Notes: a model not told the origin generated them from the sequence alone. Positions 26,515 to 36,789 are shown, numbered from the stretch's first letter. The stretch is DNA of 47,517 nucleotides from Acidimicrobiaceae bacterium (GCA_028819005.1 JAPPMP010000005.1:43646-91162); one strand, 5' to 3'. Translations and numbers: made by a program.

Positions 26515-27690
26515 TCACGACAAGCGCTCCACCTTGGTCCAGGAGCCGGTCTCGCACGAGCGCAACCAGGCGTCTTGAAAGCTCACGTAATCCACGGCGT
26601 TGGCGAAACCCGGTTGGTGTTGCTCGCCTCTGGCCACTGCGCTCAGGAATTCGTAGTTCTCGATGACCTTGAGGTCTTCGTAACCGATGCTGTTGGCGTC
26701 GCCGGGCACGAAATGTCCGTGGTAGGGGTAGCGGTCGCCGGAATAGACCTTGGTGTAGCCGCGTGGAGCTGTGCCTTCGTCGTCGACGATGAAGACTTCG
26801 AGTTCGTTCATCGTCTCGAGGTTCCAGCGCAGCGCGCCCTTGGTCCCGTAGACGTCGAAAGCCATTTGACTCTCAGGCCCGACAATTGAGCGGGAGGATT
26901 CGAACGTGCCGCGAGCACCGTTCTCGAATACGACCATTGCTGCTGCATAGTCCTCGTTGGTCACCTCGCCGGTCGGGTCGCCGGGCTTGCCCTGGTCGTA
27001 GTGTGTGCCGTTGGCCGAGGGGAGCGGCCGCTGCTTTATGAACGTTTCCATAGTCCCGGTGACTGCGGTTATGGGCCCGACGAGCATGTGTGCCAAGTCG
27101 ACCGCGTGGCTCATGATGTCTGACGAAACGCCGTAACCGGCTTGGTCGATCAGGTATCGCCACGACAGCGTGCCGAGCTGTTCGCTGCCGTACATCGAGA
27201 AGAATCGTCCTCGATAGTTGGTGATCCGGCCGAGCGCGCCGGAGTCGATCAGCGCTTTGGCATGTTGCACCAGCGGCGCCCAGCGGTAGTTGTAGCCGAC
27301 GCCGGTTATGACTCCCGCGGCAGCCGCGGCGGCGTCGATTCGCACGGTTTGTTCAGGTGTGCCCCCCACCGGTTTCTCGCAGAACACGTGCTTGTTGTGT
27401 TCGGCTGCGGCGATCGCCAGGGGTTCGTGCAGCATGTTCGGTGCGGTCACATAGACCACGTCGACCTCGGGATCTGAGACGACGCTCTGCCAGTCAACGG
27501 CGACACGGCCGAATCCGAAGCTTTCCAACGCCGCGGTCCGCCGCTCCGCAACATTGTCGCAGCAGACGACGAGGCGAGGGTCGAACTCCCGCTCCGGGAA
27601 CAGCGAAGGGATCCGTTTCGCAGAGCGGGAGTGAGCCTGACCCATCCAGCCAAAACCGATAACGCCGATACCGATTGAGGTGCGGGTCAT
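26515..27690 (-). CDS. Gfo/Idh/MocA-family dehydrogenase
   Basis: 391-residue NAD(P)-dependent oxidoreductase. The dinucleotide motif GVIGFGWMGQAHS is at 10-22, FCEKPVGGT at about 105, and a MSHAVDLAHML helix carries the catalytic His/Asp. It is longer than IolG, with a C-terminal insertion, and resembles the scyllo-inositol or inosose-acting branch. It probably handles a second inositol isomer or the modified substrate. ATG overlaps the upstream stop as ATGA. Confidence 0.8.
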   Translation of the reverse strand: MTRTSIGIGVIGFGWMGQAHSRSAKRIPSLFPEREFDPRLVVCCDNVAERRTAALESFGFGRVAVDWQSVVSDPEVDVVYVTAPNMLHEPLAIAAAEHNKHVFCEKPVGGTPEQTVRIDAAAAAAGVITGVGYNYRWAPLVQHAKALIDSGALGRITNYRGRFFSMYGSEQLGTLSWRYLIDQAGYGVSSDIMSHAVDLAHMLVGPITAVTGTMETFIKQRPLPSANGTHYDQGKPGDPTGEVTNEDYAAAMVVFENGARGTFESSRSIVGPESQMAFDVYGTKGALRWNLETMNELEVFIVDDEGTAPRGYTKVYSGDRYPYHGHFVPGDANSIGYEDLKVIENYEFLSAVARGEQHQPGFANAVDYVSFQDAWLRSCETGSWTKVERLS

Positions 27691-28697
27691 ATCTTCTGGG
27701 CTTTGTTGTCGCTGCGGACGGTGCTGCAGACTGGCGATCGAGCCTTGTTGAAGCGCAACTCGGGCTGGTCGTAGACATCCGGGTTGACGCATGTGGTGAC
27801 GCGGTCTCCGTCGAGGCACGTCATCGCGTTGTCGAGCGCCGCTTGGTACATCCGACGGCGGCCGAGATCGGTCGCTGAAGCAATGTGCGGGGTGATCATC
27901 ACGTTGTCGCGTCCCTGCAGGGCGTGATCGACAGGCAGCGGCTCGGGCACGGTCACGTCCAGGCCCGCCCCGGCGATGTGCCCCGAATCGAGAGCTGCTA
28001 CGAGGGCGCCTTGATCGACGACGCCTCCGCGCGCCGCGTTGATGAACAGCGAGCCGCGGCGCATCTTCGCGAAAGCATCGCTGTTGAAGAGCCCACGGGT
28101 CTCGTCGGTCAGCGGACAGTGGGCACTGACGACATCGCTGCGTTCGAGCAGTTCGTTGAACGCAACGAGCTCTATGTCCTCGTTGTCCGGTTCGAGGTAC
28201 GGGTCATGGGCGAGGACCTCCATGTCGAGTCCGCGCGCCGCTTTGACGACCCTCTTCCCGATCGGTCCATAACCGACCACTCCGAGGGTTCGGCCTGCCA
28301 GCTCGATGCCTTCGTTGTCCACGTAGTAGTCACCGATATGGCCTCTCAGCCGTCGCTGATTGGCGCTGAGAGACTTGGCGACGTGCATCAGCAGAGCCAT
28401 CGTGTGTTCTGCGGTGGAAACCGTAGGCGACTCGGGTGCGTTGCAGACAACGACCCCGCGTTCGGTGGCTGCTTGGAGATCCACGGCGTCGAAGCCGATC
28501 CCAGCCCGCGAGATGACTTGGAGCAGCGGTGCGGCGTCCATGCGCGGTCCGTCCCACACCGAACCGCCTGCTATCACCCCGTGCGCGGTTGCGAGAGCTG
28601 GCGCCTCGGGCCCGACCGGTACGGCCCTGTCGGCGAACATCTCCTCGAAACCGGGTGGCATCGCCCGGTCTACGTAAATCGCGGGCAACGCGCTCAT
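27687..28697 (-). CDS. D-isomer-specific 2-hydroxyacid dehydrogenase family protein
   Basis: 336-residue SerA-like dehydrogenase. The NAD motif GVVGYGPIGKRVVKAA is at about 139-154, the substrate Arg lies in FINAARGGVVDQGAL and the catalytic His in ITPHIASATD. This family is unusual in inositol operons. It may reduce a keto-acid or act on a ring-opened intermediate of the modified inositol. ATGA overlaps link it to genes on both sides. Confidence 0.8.
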   Translation of the reverse strand: MSALPAIYVDRAMPPGFEEMFADRAVPVGPEAPALATAHGVIAGGSVWDGPRMDAAPLLQVISRAGIGFDAVDLQAATERGVVVCNAPESPTVSTAEHTMALLMHVAKSLSANQRRLRGHIGDYYVDNEGIELAGRTLGVVGYGPIGKRVVKAARGLDMEVLAHDPYLEPDNEDIELVAFNELLERSDVVSAHCPLTDETRGLFNSDAFAKMRRGSLFINAARGGVVDQGALVAALDSGHIAGAGLDVTVPEPLPVDHALQGRDNVMITPHIASATDLGRRRMYQAALDNAMTCLDGDRVTTCVNPDVYDQPELRFNKARSPVCSTVRSDNKAQKI

Positions 28698-29707
28698 ATC
28701 GCCTGCCTTCGTTCGGTCGAGAGTCTGGAAGCGAGGAAATCATCGATCTCAGCGATCGTCGGCATGTCGTCAGCGCACATCAGCCGATTCGCGACGATGG
28801 CGCCGGCTGCGTTTCCGTACTCGACAGTGGAGATCAGATCCCAGCCGTTGAGGAGCCCGTGGCAGAACGCCCCGCCGAAGGCGTCGCCCGATCCGAGTCC
28901 GCAGACGACTTCGACTGGGAAAGGCGCGATCGTTTCCCGAGTTCCGTCGTCGAGAGCCACCATTACGCCGTCTGCCCCGAGCTTGACGACCGCAGCGCTG
29001 AGCCCTCGTTCCAGCAGTCGATCGGCCGCCTCATCAGGCTCGCGGGTTCCGACCGCGATCTCGCACTCGTCGCGATTGCCGATGGCGATGTTGAAACGAT
29101 CAAGCATCGGTGCGATCTGCTCGCTCGCCGCGGCGGGCGAGTCCCAGAACATCGGTCGCCAGTCGAGGTCGAGAACCGTGTGAGGCCTTCGTCGGCGCTC
29201 GTCGAGCAGTGCGGCGACCGTCGAGCGGCTTGGTTCCCAGGCGAAGCGGGAAGCGGGAACCCAGAAGACTGGTACTTCCCGCACCACATCAAGATCCACA
29301 TCGTCGAGCGCCAGGTTCTGATCCGGAGCACGGGGTTCGCGGTAGAAGATGATGTTGGGCTCTTCGGGCGGGTTGAGTTCAGCGAAAGCGAGCGGGGTCT
29401 TCAGTTCGGGGTCGATTCTGACGAAGCGCGTGTCGACTCCGAACGTGTGCTCGAGGGCATGGCGAACGTACACTCCGAACTCGTCGTCTCCGACGCGGGT
29501 GACCGTTGCGCAGCGATGCCCCAGACGAGCTGCTGCAACCGCCACATTGGTGGACGTCCCACCGATGGATTTGCGGAATGTCGTCGCCTCGGTCATCGAC
29601 ACACCGAGCTGCTGCGCGTAGACGTCGACACTGACTCGTCCAACGGTGAGCAGTTCGAGGCTGTGGGCGGGGTCAGCCGCGACCCGAAACTGCTTGTTCA
29701 AGCTCAT
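28694..29707 (-). CDS. iolC: IolC, 5-dehydro-2-deoxygluconokinase
   Basis: 337-residue PfkB-family kinase phosphorylating 2-deoxy-5-keto-gluconate. The IolC-specific start [17 protein letters not shown] is followed by [20 protein letters not shown]. The catalytic anion-hole motif [12 protein letters not shown] is near the C-terminus. The start is uncertain: ATG 29707 overlaps the ABC ATPase gene by 35 bases and an ATG at 29734 by more, but the conserved part begins only about 18 residues after 29707. Confidence 0.9.
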   Translation of the reverse strand: MSLNKQFRVAADPAHSLELLTVGRVSVDVYAQQLGVSMTEATTFRKSIGGTSTNVAVAAARLGHRCATVTRVGDDEFGVYVRHALEHTFGVDTRFVRIDPELKTPLAFAELNPPEEPNIIFYREPRAPDQNLALDDVDLDVVREVPVFWVPASRFAWEPSRSTVAALLDERRRRPHTVLDLDWRPMFWDSPAAASEQIAPMLDRFNIAIGNRDECEIAVGTREPDEAADRLLERGLSAAVVKLGADGVMVALDDGTRETIAPFPVEVVCGLGSGDAFGGAFCHGLLNGWDLISTVEYGNAAGAIVANRLMCADDMPTIAEIDDFLASRLSTERRQAI

Positions 29708-30461
29708 GCTGGAGCTGCTCGAGTTCGGCGCCACCCGCCATGAGCTGGGTCAACTCGGACAGGGTGATGTCTTCTTTGGCGAAGTTCCCCATGGAGTGGC
29801 CTCGGTTGAGGATCAGGAAACGATCCCCGACGGGGTAGGCGTGGCTCGGGTTGTGGGTGATGAAGATCACTCCCAAGCCTCGGTTTCGGGCCTCAACTAT
29901 GTACCGCAGCACAACCCCGGACTGTTTGACGCCCAGCGCTGAGGTGGGCTCGTCCAGAATCAGCACCTTGGCCCCGAAATAGACGGCCCGGGCGATGGCG
30001 ACTGACTGGCGTTCCCCGCCGGACAATGTGCCCACCGGTTGTTCGGTGTCGCGGATGTCGATGCCCATCTTGGCCATCTCTTCTTTGGCGATGGACTTCG
30101 CCTTGGTCTTGTTGACCCAGCGGATCGGCCAACGGCCGATCGTGGGTTCGGCGCCGAGGAAGAAGTTCCGCCAGACCGACATCAACGGCACCATCGCCAA
30201 GTCCTGGTAGACCGCGGCGATACCGCGGTCCAGAGCCTGGCGGGGTGATGTGAAGGCGCACTCCTCGCCTTCGAAGACGTAGGTGCCCTCGCTGTGGTCG
30301 TGTACTCCGGAAAGGATCTTGATGAGAGTGGACTTGCCTGCACCGTTGTCGCCGAGCACGCAGGTGACTTCGCCCGCGTTGACGGTTGTGGTGACTCCCT
30401 TCAGGGCGATGATGTTGCCGTAGAACTTGCCCACGTTGTCGAGTTCGATGAGGTTGCTCAT
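29673..30461 (-). CDS. Sugar ABC transporter ATP-binding protein
   Basis: 262-residue single-domain ABC ATPase. Walker [10 protein letters not shown] (about 37-45), Q-loop VYQDLAMVP, signature [14 protein letters not shown], Walker [13 protein letters not shown] and switch His in FITHNPSH are all present. It is a one-domain FrcA-like type rather than the double RbsA/XylG type, working as a homodimer with the permease upstream in the operon. Confidence 0.92.
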   Translation of the reverse strand: MSNLIELDNVGKFYGNIIALKGVTTTVNAGEVTCVLGDNGAGKSTLIKILSGVHDHSEGTYVFEGEECAFTSPRQALDRGIAAVYQDLAMVPLMSVWRNFFLGAEPTIGRWPIRWVNKTKAKSIAKEEMAKMGIDIRDTEQPVGTLSGGERQSVAIARAVYFGAKVLILDEPTSALGVKQSGVVLRYIVEARNRGLGVIFITHNPSHAYPVGDRFLILNRGHSMGNFAKEDITLSELTQLMAGGAELEQLQHELEQAVSGRG

Positions 30462-30495
30462 CGGCCGACCTCCTCTGCACTGGCTGGAATGATGC

Positions 30496-32568
30496 TCATC
30501 GGACCGCCTCTGCTTTGGCCTTGATGAAGTTGTTGGCCATGACCGCTCCGAGGAGGATCACGCCCAGGAACGCGAAACGCCAGTCCGAGTTCCACAGCGC
30601 CAAACCGATGCCCTGTTTCGACATGGCCATGATGAATGCGCCTATGGCGGCGCCGAGCACAGAGCCGTAACCGCCGGTCAGCGCCGTCCCGCCGACAACA
30701 GCAGCGATGATGTACTCGAACTCCAAGCCGTTGCCGGTGCCGGACTGAAGCGTCTGCAACCGGAAAGCCAGCAGCAGGCCGACCAACCAGGCTGCACCCG
30801 AGACGATCATGAACAGTTGAGTCTTGGTCTTGGCGGCCGGAACGCCCACTTGGCGCGCGGCTTCCTTGTTGCCGCCCACCGCGAAGATCCAACTGCCGAA
30901 CTTGGTGCGTCCGAGCACGAAGGTTGCGACTGCTGTGACAGCGATGAACCAGAGGATGCTCATGCGGAAGGATGCGAAAGCGACGCCAGAGTCGTTCTCT
31001 GCGGTCGTGGTCCACAACAGCCGTGAGATCAACCCGACGAGGACTGCGACGAGGCCTGCAGCCGACAAGAGCGTGGACAAGCGGTCGGCGTCGTGGTCAG
31101 CAGCTTTGCGCTGTTGGCAGCGGCTGCTCACTAGTGCCCAGGCCAAGACCAGCACAGCGCCGAACATCATCACACTGAATATCTCAGTGCGGAATTTCGG
31201 ATGGCCCGACTCAGCCTGTATGAACAGGGCCAGAGCTGCGATCACCAGAGAATTGAGCGCCAGGATGAGTGAGCCTGACAGCGGAGAACTCTTGCGAGCC
31301 CGCAGAGCCGCCATCGCCAACAAGATCAGGCCGGTGGTGGACAGGCCGACGAACAAAATAGCCCGCAGGCCCTGCTCGGTCGTCATGAACATGAACGCGA
31401 GAATGGAGACGGCGCCCACCAGACCGGCCCGGACGGCTTGGAACAGAACCGTCCACTGCTCAGAGCCCGCAGCCCAGCCTCCACTGCGCCGCCGCCAAGC
31501 TATAGCACCGGCGAGCGCGAAGGCTGCGACGGTTATCAGCCATTCGACCCCGGCCGGGAGCCGGTCGAGGATGGTCTGTTGCCCGTCCACGTCGACGACC
31601 AGAGCGCAGACGACTCCGACCACGATCACCACGATCCCGAGTCCGGCCAGTTCCAGAACCCTCGAATCCAGATGGATGGAGTTGTCGTCGGTGATGGGTT
31701 CGTAGCGCCACAGGGCGACGCCTATGAGTCCGAGGATCATTGATCCCGCGATCACTGCCCCTGAGAGGACGTCGTTGGAAATGCCGTCGGTGAAGTGCAT
31801 CAGGACTACGCCGGCGCCAGTTCCCGCAAGCCCGCCTGCAAACATGAGCAGACCGGCCGGGTTCATCTGTTTCTTGCGCAGGTAGTTCCCCTCGTAGACG
31901 GCGAGCACGAACAGGGCGAGACCGAGCAGGATTCCGATGGTGTAGACCACGTCGCGGGTGTCCCAGACGTGTTCATTGCGGTTCCAGACGCCGGCGAAGA
32001 TCGGATGCCAGAAGTCGAAGCCGCGGCCTTCGTCGATGCGGCCCACCGAGATGTTGTCGATGGTGAGTTTGGAGAAGCCGAGCTTGAAGCCGCGCAACAC
32101 GAAGAACGTTGCCAGCGTGACAATGAAGCTCGGCAGACCGGTTCGCTCAACGACCGTGCCGTTGTACCAACCGAGCGCCATCGCGACCACGAACGACAGA
32201 GGTATCGCGATGAAGAGGTTCAGACCTGCGCCGCCGAGCTCGCCGATGTCTTTGACCAACAGAATGGTCACGATGCCCAGAGCGCCGGTGGCTGCGCCCG
32301 AGGAAAGGTCGAATTCTCCGCCGATCATCAACAGGGCTACCGCAACGGCCATTATGCCGAGCGTGGCTGAGACGTCGAGCACTCCGGACAGACCACCTGC
32401 GGTGCCGAACTGTTCTGAGACCGCCCAGAAGAAAAGCCAGATGGCGGCTGAGCCGATGACAGCCCCGATCTCAGGCCTGACCAGCATCCGCGTGAAGACG
32501 CCCCGGTATGCAAGGCGTTCGTCGGGCCGGCCTTCGTCGGCGTCTGGGTGAGCCGCTGCGTCTGTCAT
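30496..32568 (-). CDS. Sugar ABC permease with long central insertion
   Basis: 690 residues; permeases of this BPD_transp_2 (RbsC/XylH-like) family are usually about 320-350. The N-terminal part (about 1-200: [37 protein letters not shown]) and the C-terminal part (about 545-690: [36 protein letters not shown]) form one normal permease. Roughly 330 residues of additional hydrophobic helices lie between. The frame is continuous and the inserted part is uniformly membrane-like, so it is not a cloning or frameshift artefact. ATG 32568 is preceded by AAGGGGGAA. Confidence 0.88.
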   Translation of the reverse strand: MTDAAAHPDADEGRPDERLAYRGVFTRMLVRPEIGAVIGSAAIWLFFWAVSEQFGTAGGLSGVLDVSATLGIMAVAVALLMIGGEFDLSSGAATGALGIVTILLVKDIGELGGAGLNLFIAIPLSFVVAMALGWYNGTVVERTGLPSFIVTLATFFVLRGFKLGFSKLTIDNISVGRIDEGRGFDFWHPIFAGVWNRNEHVWDTRDVVYTIGILLGLALFVLAVYEGNYLRKKQMNPAGLLMFAGGLAGTGAGVVLMHFTDGISNDVLSGAVIAGSMILGLIGVALWRYEPITDDNSIHLDSRVLELAGLGIVVIVVGVVCALVVDVDGQQTILDRLPAGVEWLITVAAFALAGAIAWRRRSGGWAAGSEQWTVLFQAVRAGLVGAVSILAFMFMTTEQGLRAILFVGLSTTGLILLAMAALRARKSSPLSGSLILALNSLVIAALALFIQAESGHPKFRTEIFSVMMFGAVLVLAWALVSSRCQQRKAADHDADRLSTLLSAAGLVAVLVGLISRLLWTTTAENDSGVAFASFRMSILWFIAVTAVATFVLGRTKFGSWIFAVGGNKEAARQVGVPAAKTKTQLFMIVSGAAWLVGLLLAFRLQTLQSGTGNGLEFEYIIAAVVGGTALTGGYGSVLGAAIGAFIMAMSKQGIGLALWNSDWRFAFLGVILLGAVMANNFIKAKAEAVR

Positions 32569-32683
32569 GTTTCCCCCTTCGGTGCGCCGGCGTCGGGCGC
32601 ATATCGCCGGTCACTATTCTCATATCCCCCGTAGGGCTCCAGCGTCGTCCGAACAGGAGGTGCCTCAAATATGAGGTGGGAGG

Positions 32684-32731
32684 TCGGAGAGTGGGGTTGC
32701 CGGCCCTGCGGGTGACAACCCCACTCTCCGA
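32684..32731 (-). promoter_or_regulatory. Intercistronic hairpin between binding protein and permease
   Basis: Perfect 16-bp inverted repeat (arms 32684-32699 and 32716-32731; TCGGAGAGTGGGGTTG and complement) with a 16-base loop, no T-run. Such hairpins downstream of binding-protein genes protect that message and reduce read-through, giving more binding protein than permease. Confidence 0.7.
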
Positions 32732-32774
32732 TCAATTGCCGGCTGATCTAGCGAACTTGATCAGCTCTTTTCGA

Positions 32775-33761
32775 CTATCGAGTTCCGGCAGCTACCAGTG
32801 CCTTGACTGCAGCGGCATTGTCGGGTGTCACGAAGCCGGGTCCGGTGAGGATTGGGAGACCGCCACCGAGGGTGTTCTGGTTGGTCGCTTCGAGGTACAT
32901 CAGCACGACCGGGATGTATCCCTGCAAGTACTGCTGCTGATCGACGGTGAACGCGACCTCGCCGGATTCAATCGCATCGATGATGTCGGGCGTGATGTCG
33001 AAGCCACCCACGTGGAACGAGTTTCCTACGTCCTTGCCGAGGGCCTTGGCTGCTTGGAGACCGGACATGGCGATGACCGGACCAACACCGAGGAAGCCGT
33101 CGATGTCGGAGTCGGCCGCGAGGGCCGCGTTGATGGCGCCCTCCTGGGCTACCTGGTTGGCGTCGAGGTCCATGAAGCCCTGGATGACCTCGCCGTTGAA
33201 GGTCTCAGCGAGACCGTCACAGCGCTCGCCGAGGGCGACGTTGTCCTGCTCCTGGATACCGCAGAGCACCTTGGTGGCGCCGAGGTCGTTGAAGCGGAGG
33301 CCCGCGCCGTTGCCGGCGATCACCTCGGTCTGGCCGACATGGCTGGTTGCGCCGATTGACTGGTAGTCGTTCACGCCCGAGTTCAGGGTGTAGACGGGTA
33401 TACCCGCGGCGACCGCCTCCTGCAGCGGCGGAATCAACTGGTCCGGACTCGGCAGCGACGCGGCGATACCGTCGGAGTTCGCTGCCACAGCGGCGGCGAT
33501 GTCGCTGGCTTGAACGCCAGGATCGTTGTTGGACGGGTTCCAGACGAGCGTCACGCCGACATCGGCGGCGGCGGCTTCAGCGCCGCGCTTGACGACTGAC
33601 CAGAACGGTCCGTCGTCAGAGTGCGTGATCATGTGGAAGATCAGCCCGCTGTCGGGCGTCGAGGCTGGTTCGGGCTCGTCTGCGCTGTCGTCGTCACCAC
33701 AAGAAACGGCGAAGAGCGAGAAGATCGCGAGTAGTGCCAACAGAAACCGTAGTTTCCTCAT
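32775..33761 (-). CDS. Sugar-binding lipoprotein of ABC transporter
   Basis: 328-residue periplasmic-binding-protein type 1 (ribose/inositol-binding-like). Lipoprotein signal: KLRFLLALLAIFSLFAVSCG, lipobox Cys at about 21, followed by an acidic linker. The mature part shows LIFHMITHSDDGPFWSVVKR, then AAVAANSDGIAASLPSPD, and VGGFDITPDIIDAIESG. ATG 33761 follows AGGAGGG. Second gene of the operon; expected to capture the inositol derivative. Confidence 0.9.
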   Translation of the reverse strand: MRKLRFLLALLAIFSLFAVSCGDDDSADEPEPASTPDSGLIFHMITHSDDGPFWSVVKRGAEAAAADVGVTLVWNPSNNDPGVQASDIAAAVAANSDGIAASLPSPDQLIPPLQEAVAAGIPVYTLNSGVNDYQSIGATSHVGQTEVIAGNGAGLRFNDLGATKVLCGIQEQDNVALGERCDGLAETFNGEVIQGFMDLDANQVAQEGAINAALAADSDIDGFLGVGPVIAMSGLQAAKALGKDVGNSFHVGGFDITPDIIDAIESGEVAFTVDQQQYLQGYIPVVLMYLEATNQNTLGGGLPILTGPGFVTPDNAAAVKALVAAGTR

Positions 33762-33825
33762 ATTGGTGATTCCCTCCTGTTTGGGGTTGCATGTGTCCGT
33801 TGCCGGAGCCGGTCGTCTCATTCGA

Positions 33826-34722
33826 TCATGAGCCGGACTCGGCTTCCAAGCTCCGGATGAACGCGACGCTCCTTTGAACGTCACGAATCGGGCCTTCACC
33901 CTCGGGGGGTTCCCCGGTGGTGATGGCAACGTCCTGTTCTATCACGTACCAGCGCTCGTAATCCTGTGCTTCCATAATTTGCACGACGGTTGCGATGGAA
34001 GCGTCGCCCTGTCCGAGCGGCACGAACAGCCCAGCCTGGACCGCTTGCATCAGGGTCAATGATCCGGCGTTCAGTTGGGCCGCGATGTCCAGTCTGAGGT
34101 CTTTGAGGTGAACGAGCGACACTCGTTCGGCGTATTTCTCCGCAAACTCGACCGGGTCGTAGCCGCCGATGAGGAGGTGCCCGGTGTCGAGGACCCAGCG
34201 AACTTCGGAATTGTCGAGCACTCGTTGAACTTCCGGGGCGGTTTCGATCAGAGAATCCACGTGCGGGTGCAGCATCTGAGTCAGTCCATAACCTGCAACC
34301 GCGACTCCGACTTCGTCGAGCATGGAGAAGATGTGCGACCAGTGGGCGTCTGTCAGCTCCGGTCGGGTCCAGTCGCGGGGATCGCTGACCACGCAGGTCA
34401 CGTAGTCGGTAGCGCCGGCGTCGGCGAGCAGCTGCGCGCTCTGATGCACTTGTCGCAGGGTCTCGTCTCGTCGGTCGGCGTCCGCGAGTGCCAGCGAGTT
34501 GAAACCGCCGGTGAGATCAAGCCCGAATGAGCTCAGCGTTCGAGTGAGTTCAGCCGGGTTCGTCGGAAGATAGCCGACCGACCCCAACTCGGTTGCGCGC
34601 AGACCTACTTCGGACATCTCGCGCAGCACGCGTTCGACGGGAAGTTGGATGCCCCAGCCAGGGACTTCACACACTCCCCAGGAGATGGGCGCGGCGGCAG
34701 TGCGTTCCAGAACAGTCGTCAT
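33826..34722 (-). CDS. IolE/MocC-like TIM-barrel protein
   Basis: 298-residue sugar phosphate isomerase/epimerase-fold protein. The N-terminus AAAPISWGVCEVPGWG is typical of 2-keto-myo-inositol dehydratase IolE and of rhizopine protein MocC. Metal ligands are seen in TQMLHPHVDS, VLDTGHLLIGG and SLVHLKDLR. As first gene of the operon it should dehydrate 2-keto-inositol to the dione used by IolD. IolE versus MocC cannot be settled by eye. ATG 34722 gives the family start; upstream in-frame codons run through the operator. Confidence 0.82.
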   Translation of the reverse strand: MTTVLERTAAAPISWGVCEVPGWGIQLPVERVLREMSEVGLRATELGSVGYLPTNPAELTRTLSSFGLDLTGGFNSLALADADRRDETLRQVHQSAQLLADAGATDYVTCVVSDPRDWTRPELTDAHWSHIFSMLDEVGVAVAGYGLTQMLHPHVDSLIETAPEVQRVLDNSEVRWVLDTGHLLIGGYDPVEFAEKYAERVSLVHLKDLRLDIAAQLNAGSLTLMQAVQAGLFVPLGQGDASIATVVQIMEAQDYERWYVIEQDVAITTGEPPEGEGPIRDVQRSVAFIRSLEAESGS

Positions 34723-34761
34723 CAACGCTGTTGCCTCACTCGCGTCTCCTTCAGGAGTTTG

Positions 34762-34793
34762 TTGGAGCCCTCTATTGATGTAGAGCGCTCCAA
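34762..34793. promoter_or_regulatory. Operator-like palindrome between LacI gene and inositol operon
   Basis: Arms TTGGAGCCCTCTA (34762-34774) and TAGAGCGCTCCAA (34781-34793) are complementary at 12 of 13 positions around TTGATG. The right arm itself contains GAGCGCTC with a central CG, as in LacI-family sites. It lies 40 bases before the divergent iolE-like ATG and 50 bases before the regulator start, with AT-rich -10-like sequence beside it. Confidence 0.65.
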
Positions 34794-34842
34794 CTATTAC
34801 TCTTTCTTCAGTCGATGTCAAGCGTGACAGGAGTTCGGGGCT

Positions 34843-35865
34843 TTGGTTCAGCCGACCATGGAAGATGTCGCAAGCCGCGCCGGAGTCTCGCGGGCCCTCG
34901 TCTCGCTGGTGATGCGCAATTCACCGAGGGTGAGCGAGCGTTCCCGCACGGCGGTTCTGGAAGCCGCTGAAGAACTCGGCTACCGGCGGAACCTGATGGC
35001 CCATCATCTGGCCAGTCGCCGCACAATGACGATCGGTTTGGTGCTCAACGACCTGCACAATCCCTTCTTCGCCGAGATGACCGATGGAATCCACGAAGCG
35101 GCGCTCGAAGCCGGTTATCGCATCGTGATCAACACGGGTCTGCGAAACCTGGCAAGCGAGAAAGCTGCTGTCGACACCTTCCTCGAATTCCGTACCGATG
35201 GGATCATTCTGGTGGGCACCGAGTTGTCCGAAGCCGAACTCGAGGCGCTCGCAGACGAGACCAACCTGGTTGTCGCAGCGCGAGTCGCCGCGTCTGGCAG
35301 CTACGACACGGTGAGCATCGACGACCGGCTGGGAGCCAAGATGGTGGTGGACCACCTGGTCGATCTCGGACACCGTCGTATCGCTCACATCGACGGTGGT
35401 CCGGGCGCCGGGGCGCGCAGGCGCCGCAAGGGCTACAAGTCCGCTATGGAACAACGGGGTCTGTCCGAGCACGTTCGCATCGTTGCGGGGGAGTACAGCG
35501 AACAGGCTGGAACCGTCGGTGTGGAGAAGCTCTTGAGCAACGGCGACATGCCGACCGCGATTTTTGCGGCCAACGACCTGATGGCGACGGGGGTGCTGAA
35601 CAGGCTGCAGTTCGAAGGTCTGAACGTCCCCGAGGATGTGTCGCTCGTGGGCTTCGACAACACCGCGATGGCGGCGCTGCACCAGATGAGCCTGACAACG
35701 GTCGATCAACCCTGCGAACTGCTCGGCCGACTCGCCGCGCGGTACCTGATCGAGCGTCTCGAAGAGGAACGCGAGGAGGCTGTTCACCACCTCCTGGTCC
35801 CGTCGCTCGTCTGTCGCAGCACCAGTGGCCCTGTGTCGAGCCGAACGCCCGGAGAGGCCCGGTGA
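34843..35865 (+). CDS. LacI-family transcription regulator
   Basis: 340 residues. N-terminal helix-turn-helix and hinge (PTMEDVASRAGVSRALVSLV; NLMAHHLASRRT), then a periplasmic-binding-like sensor domain (LNDLHNPFFAEMTDGI; AIFAANDLMATGVL). The TTG start at 34843, nine bases after AGGAG, is preferred over ATG 34858 because it supplies the usual residues before the recognition helix. Predicted repressor of the divergent inositol operon and of itself, released by an inositol derivative. A 10-bp tandem duplication overlaps its stop codon. Confidence 0.9.
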   Translation: MVQPTMEDVASRAGVSRALVSLVMRNSPRVSERSRTAVLEAAEELGYRRNLMAHHLASRRTMTIGLVLNDLHNPFFAEMTDGIHEAALEAGYRIVINTGLRNLASEKAAVDTFLEFRTDGIILVGTELSEAELEALADETNLVVAARVAASGSYDTVSIDDRLGAKMVVDHLVDLGHRRIAHIDGGPGAGARRRRKGYKSAMEQRGLSEHVRIVAGEYSEQAGTVGVEKLLSNGDMPTAIFAANDLMATGVLNRLQFEGLNVPEDVSLVGFDNTAMAALHQMSLTTVDQPCELLGRLAARYLIERLEEEREEAVHHLLVPSLVCRSTSGPVSSRTPGEAR

Positions 35866-35885
35866 GGCCCGGTGAAAGGAGGACC

Positions 35886-36758
35886 GTGTCAACGAGCCCG
35901 ATAGCGGTCGTTGATCCCGACCGCATCGAAGAACAACTCCCCGGTTTGCTGGAAGAGATGCTCAGCGGTTCCGGCGCGATCATCATCAAGCAGGCGTTCG
36001 GACCCGAGGTGATCTCAGAGGCCCGTGATTTGATAATTCGCTACACGGCCGAAGAGGACGACAAGGAGACCCACTTCCTGGGGGCCAGCACCGATCAGCT
36101 CAACCTCCAGCGCCGTGTCTGGAACCTGTTGAACAAGGGCGAAGTGTTTGAACAGATGGTGCAGCACCCGCTGGTGATGAAGATCGTGGGAGCCTTCCTC
36201 GGCGACGAGTTCATCATGGGTTCGGTGGCGGCCAACCGGCTGATGCCGGGCGGTCCGGGTCAGGAACCCCACATCGACTACCCCTATTGGGACCTCTACA
36301 AACGCTCGTCTTTCCCGATGAGGATCAACTCGAGCTATCCGCTCAACTGCCAGGCAACCGTCCTGCTCGACCCATTCACGCCCGAGACCGGGGCGACTGC
36401 CTTCCTCCCGTACTCCCAGGGTGAGTTGATCTACCCGGAAACCGGCGACCGCGACCGCTTCTTCGCCGGCGCCGCGCGAATGGAGGGCGACCCGGGCGAC
36501 TGCGTCATCTTCAACGGCATGTGTTGGCACTGTGCGATGCCAAACGTCTCGGACCAGGACCGCACCGGCATCCTGATCGAATATCTGCCCAAGTTCGTCA
36601 CCCCGCTTGAAGACCAGTTGTCCGGCGTGAGCGATGAGGTTGTCGAACGCGCCACACCCATGCTGCGTCAACTCATGGCCATGGACTATCCGTATCCCAA
36701 GTTGTTCGACGAGGCTGAGGCCGCAGTCCAGATCGGCCGCGATGTCTCGCCCTGCTGA
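35886..36758 (+). CDS. Phytanoyl-CoA dioxygenase family protein
   Basis: 290-residue Fe(II)/2-oxoglutarate-dependent dioxygenase. Metal triad His129, Asp131 (EPHIDYPYWD) and His215 (CWHCAMPN), with Arg226 as likely 2-oxoglutarate ligand. The GTG at 35886 follows AAGGAGG. Family members hydroxylate or O/N-demethylate small molecules; next to the LacI gene and a MocA dehydrogenase it is likely to act on the same modified inositol, a second oxygenase beside the MocD-like fusion. Confidence 0.82.
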   Translation: MSTSPIAVVDPDRIEEQLPGLLEEMLSGSGAIIIKQAFGPEVISEARDLIIRYTAEEDDKETHFLGASTDQLNLQRRVWNLLNKGEVFEQMVQHPLVMKIVGAFLGDEFIMGSVAANRLMPGGPGQEPHIDYPYWDLYKRSSFPMRINSSYPLNCQATVLLDPFTPETGATAFLPYSQGELIYPETGDRDRFFAGAARMEGDPGDCVIFNGMCWHCAMPNVSDQDRTGILIEYLPKFVTPLEDQLSGVSDEVVERATPMLRQLMAMDYPYPKLFDEAEAAVQIGRDVSPC

Positions 36759-36789
36759 GCATGCGTCCGCGAACAGGTGAGGGCGGCAG

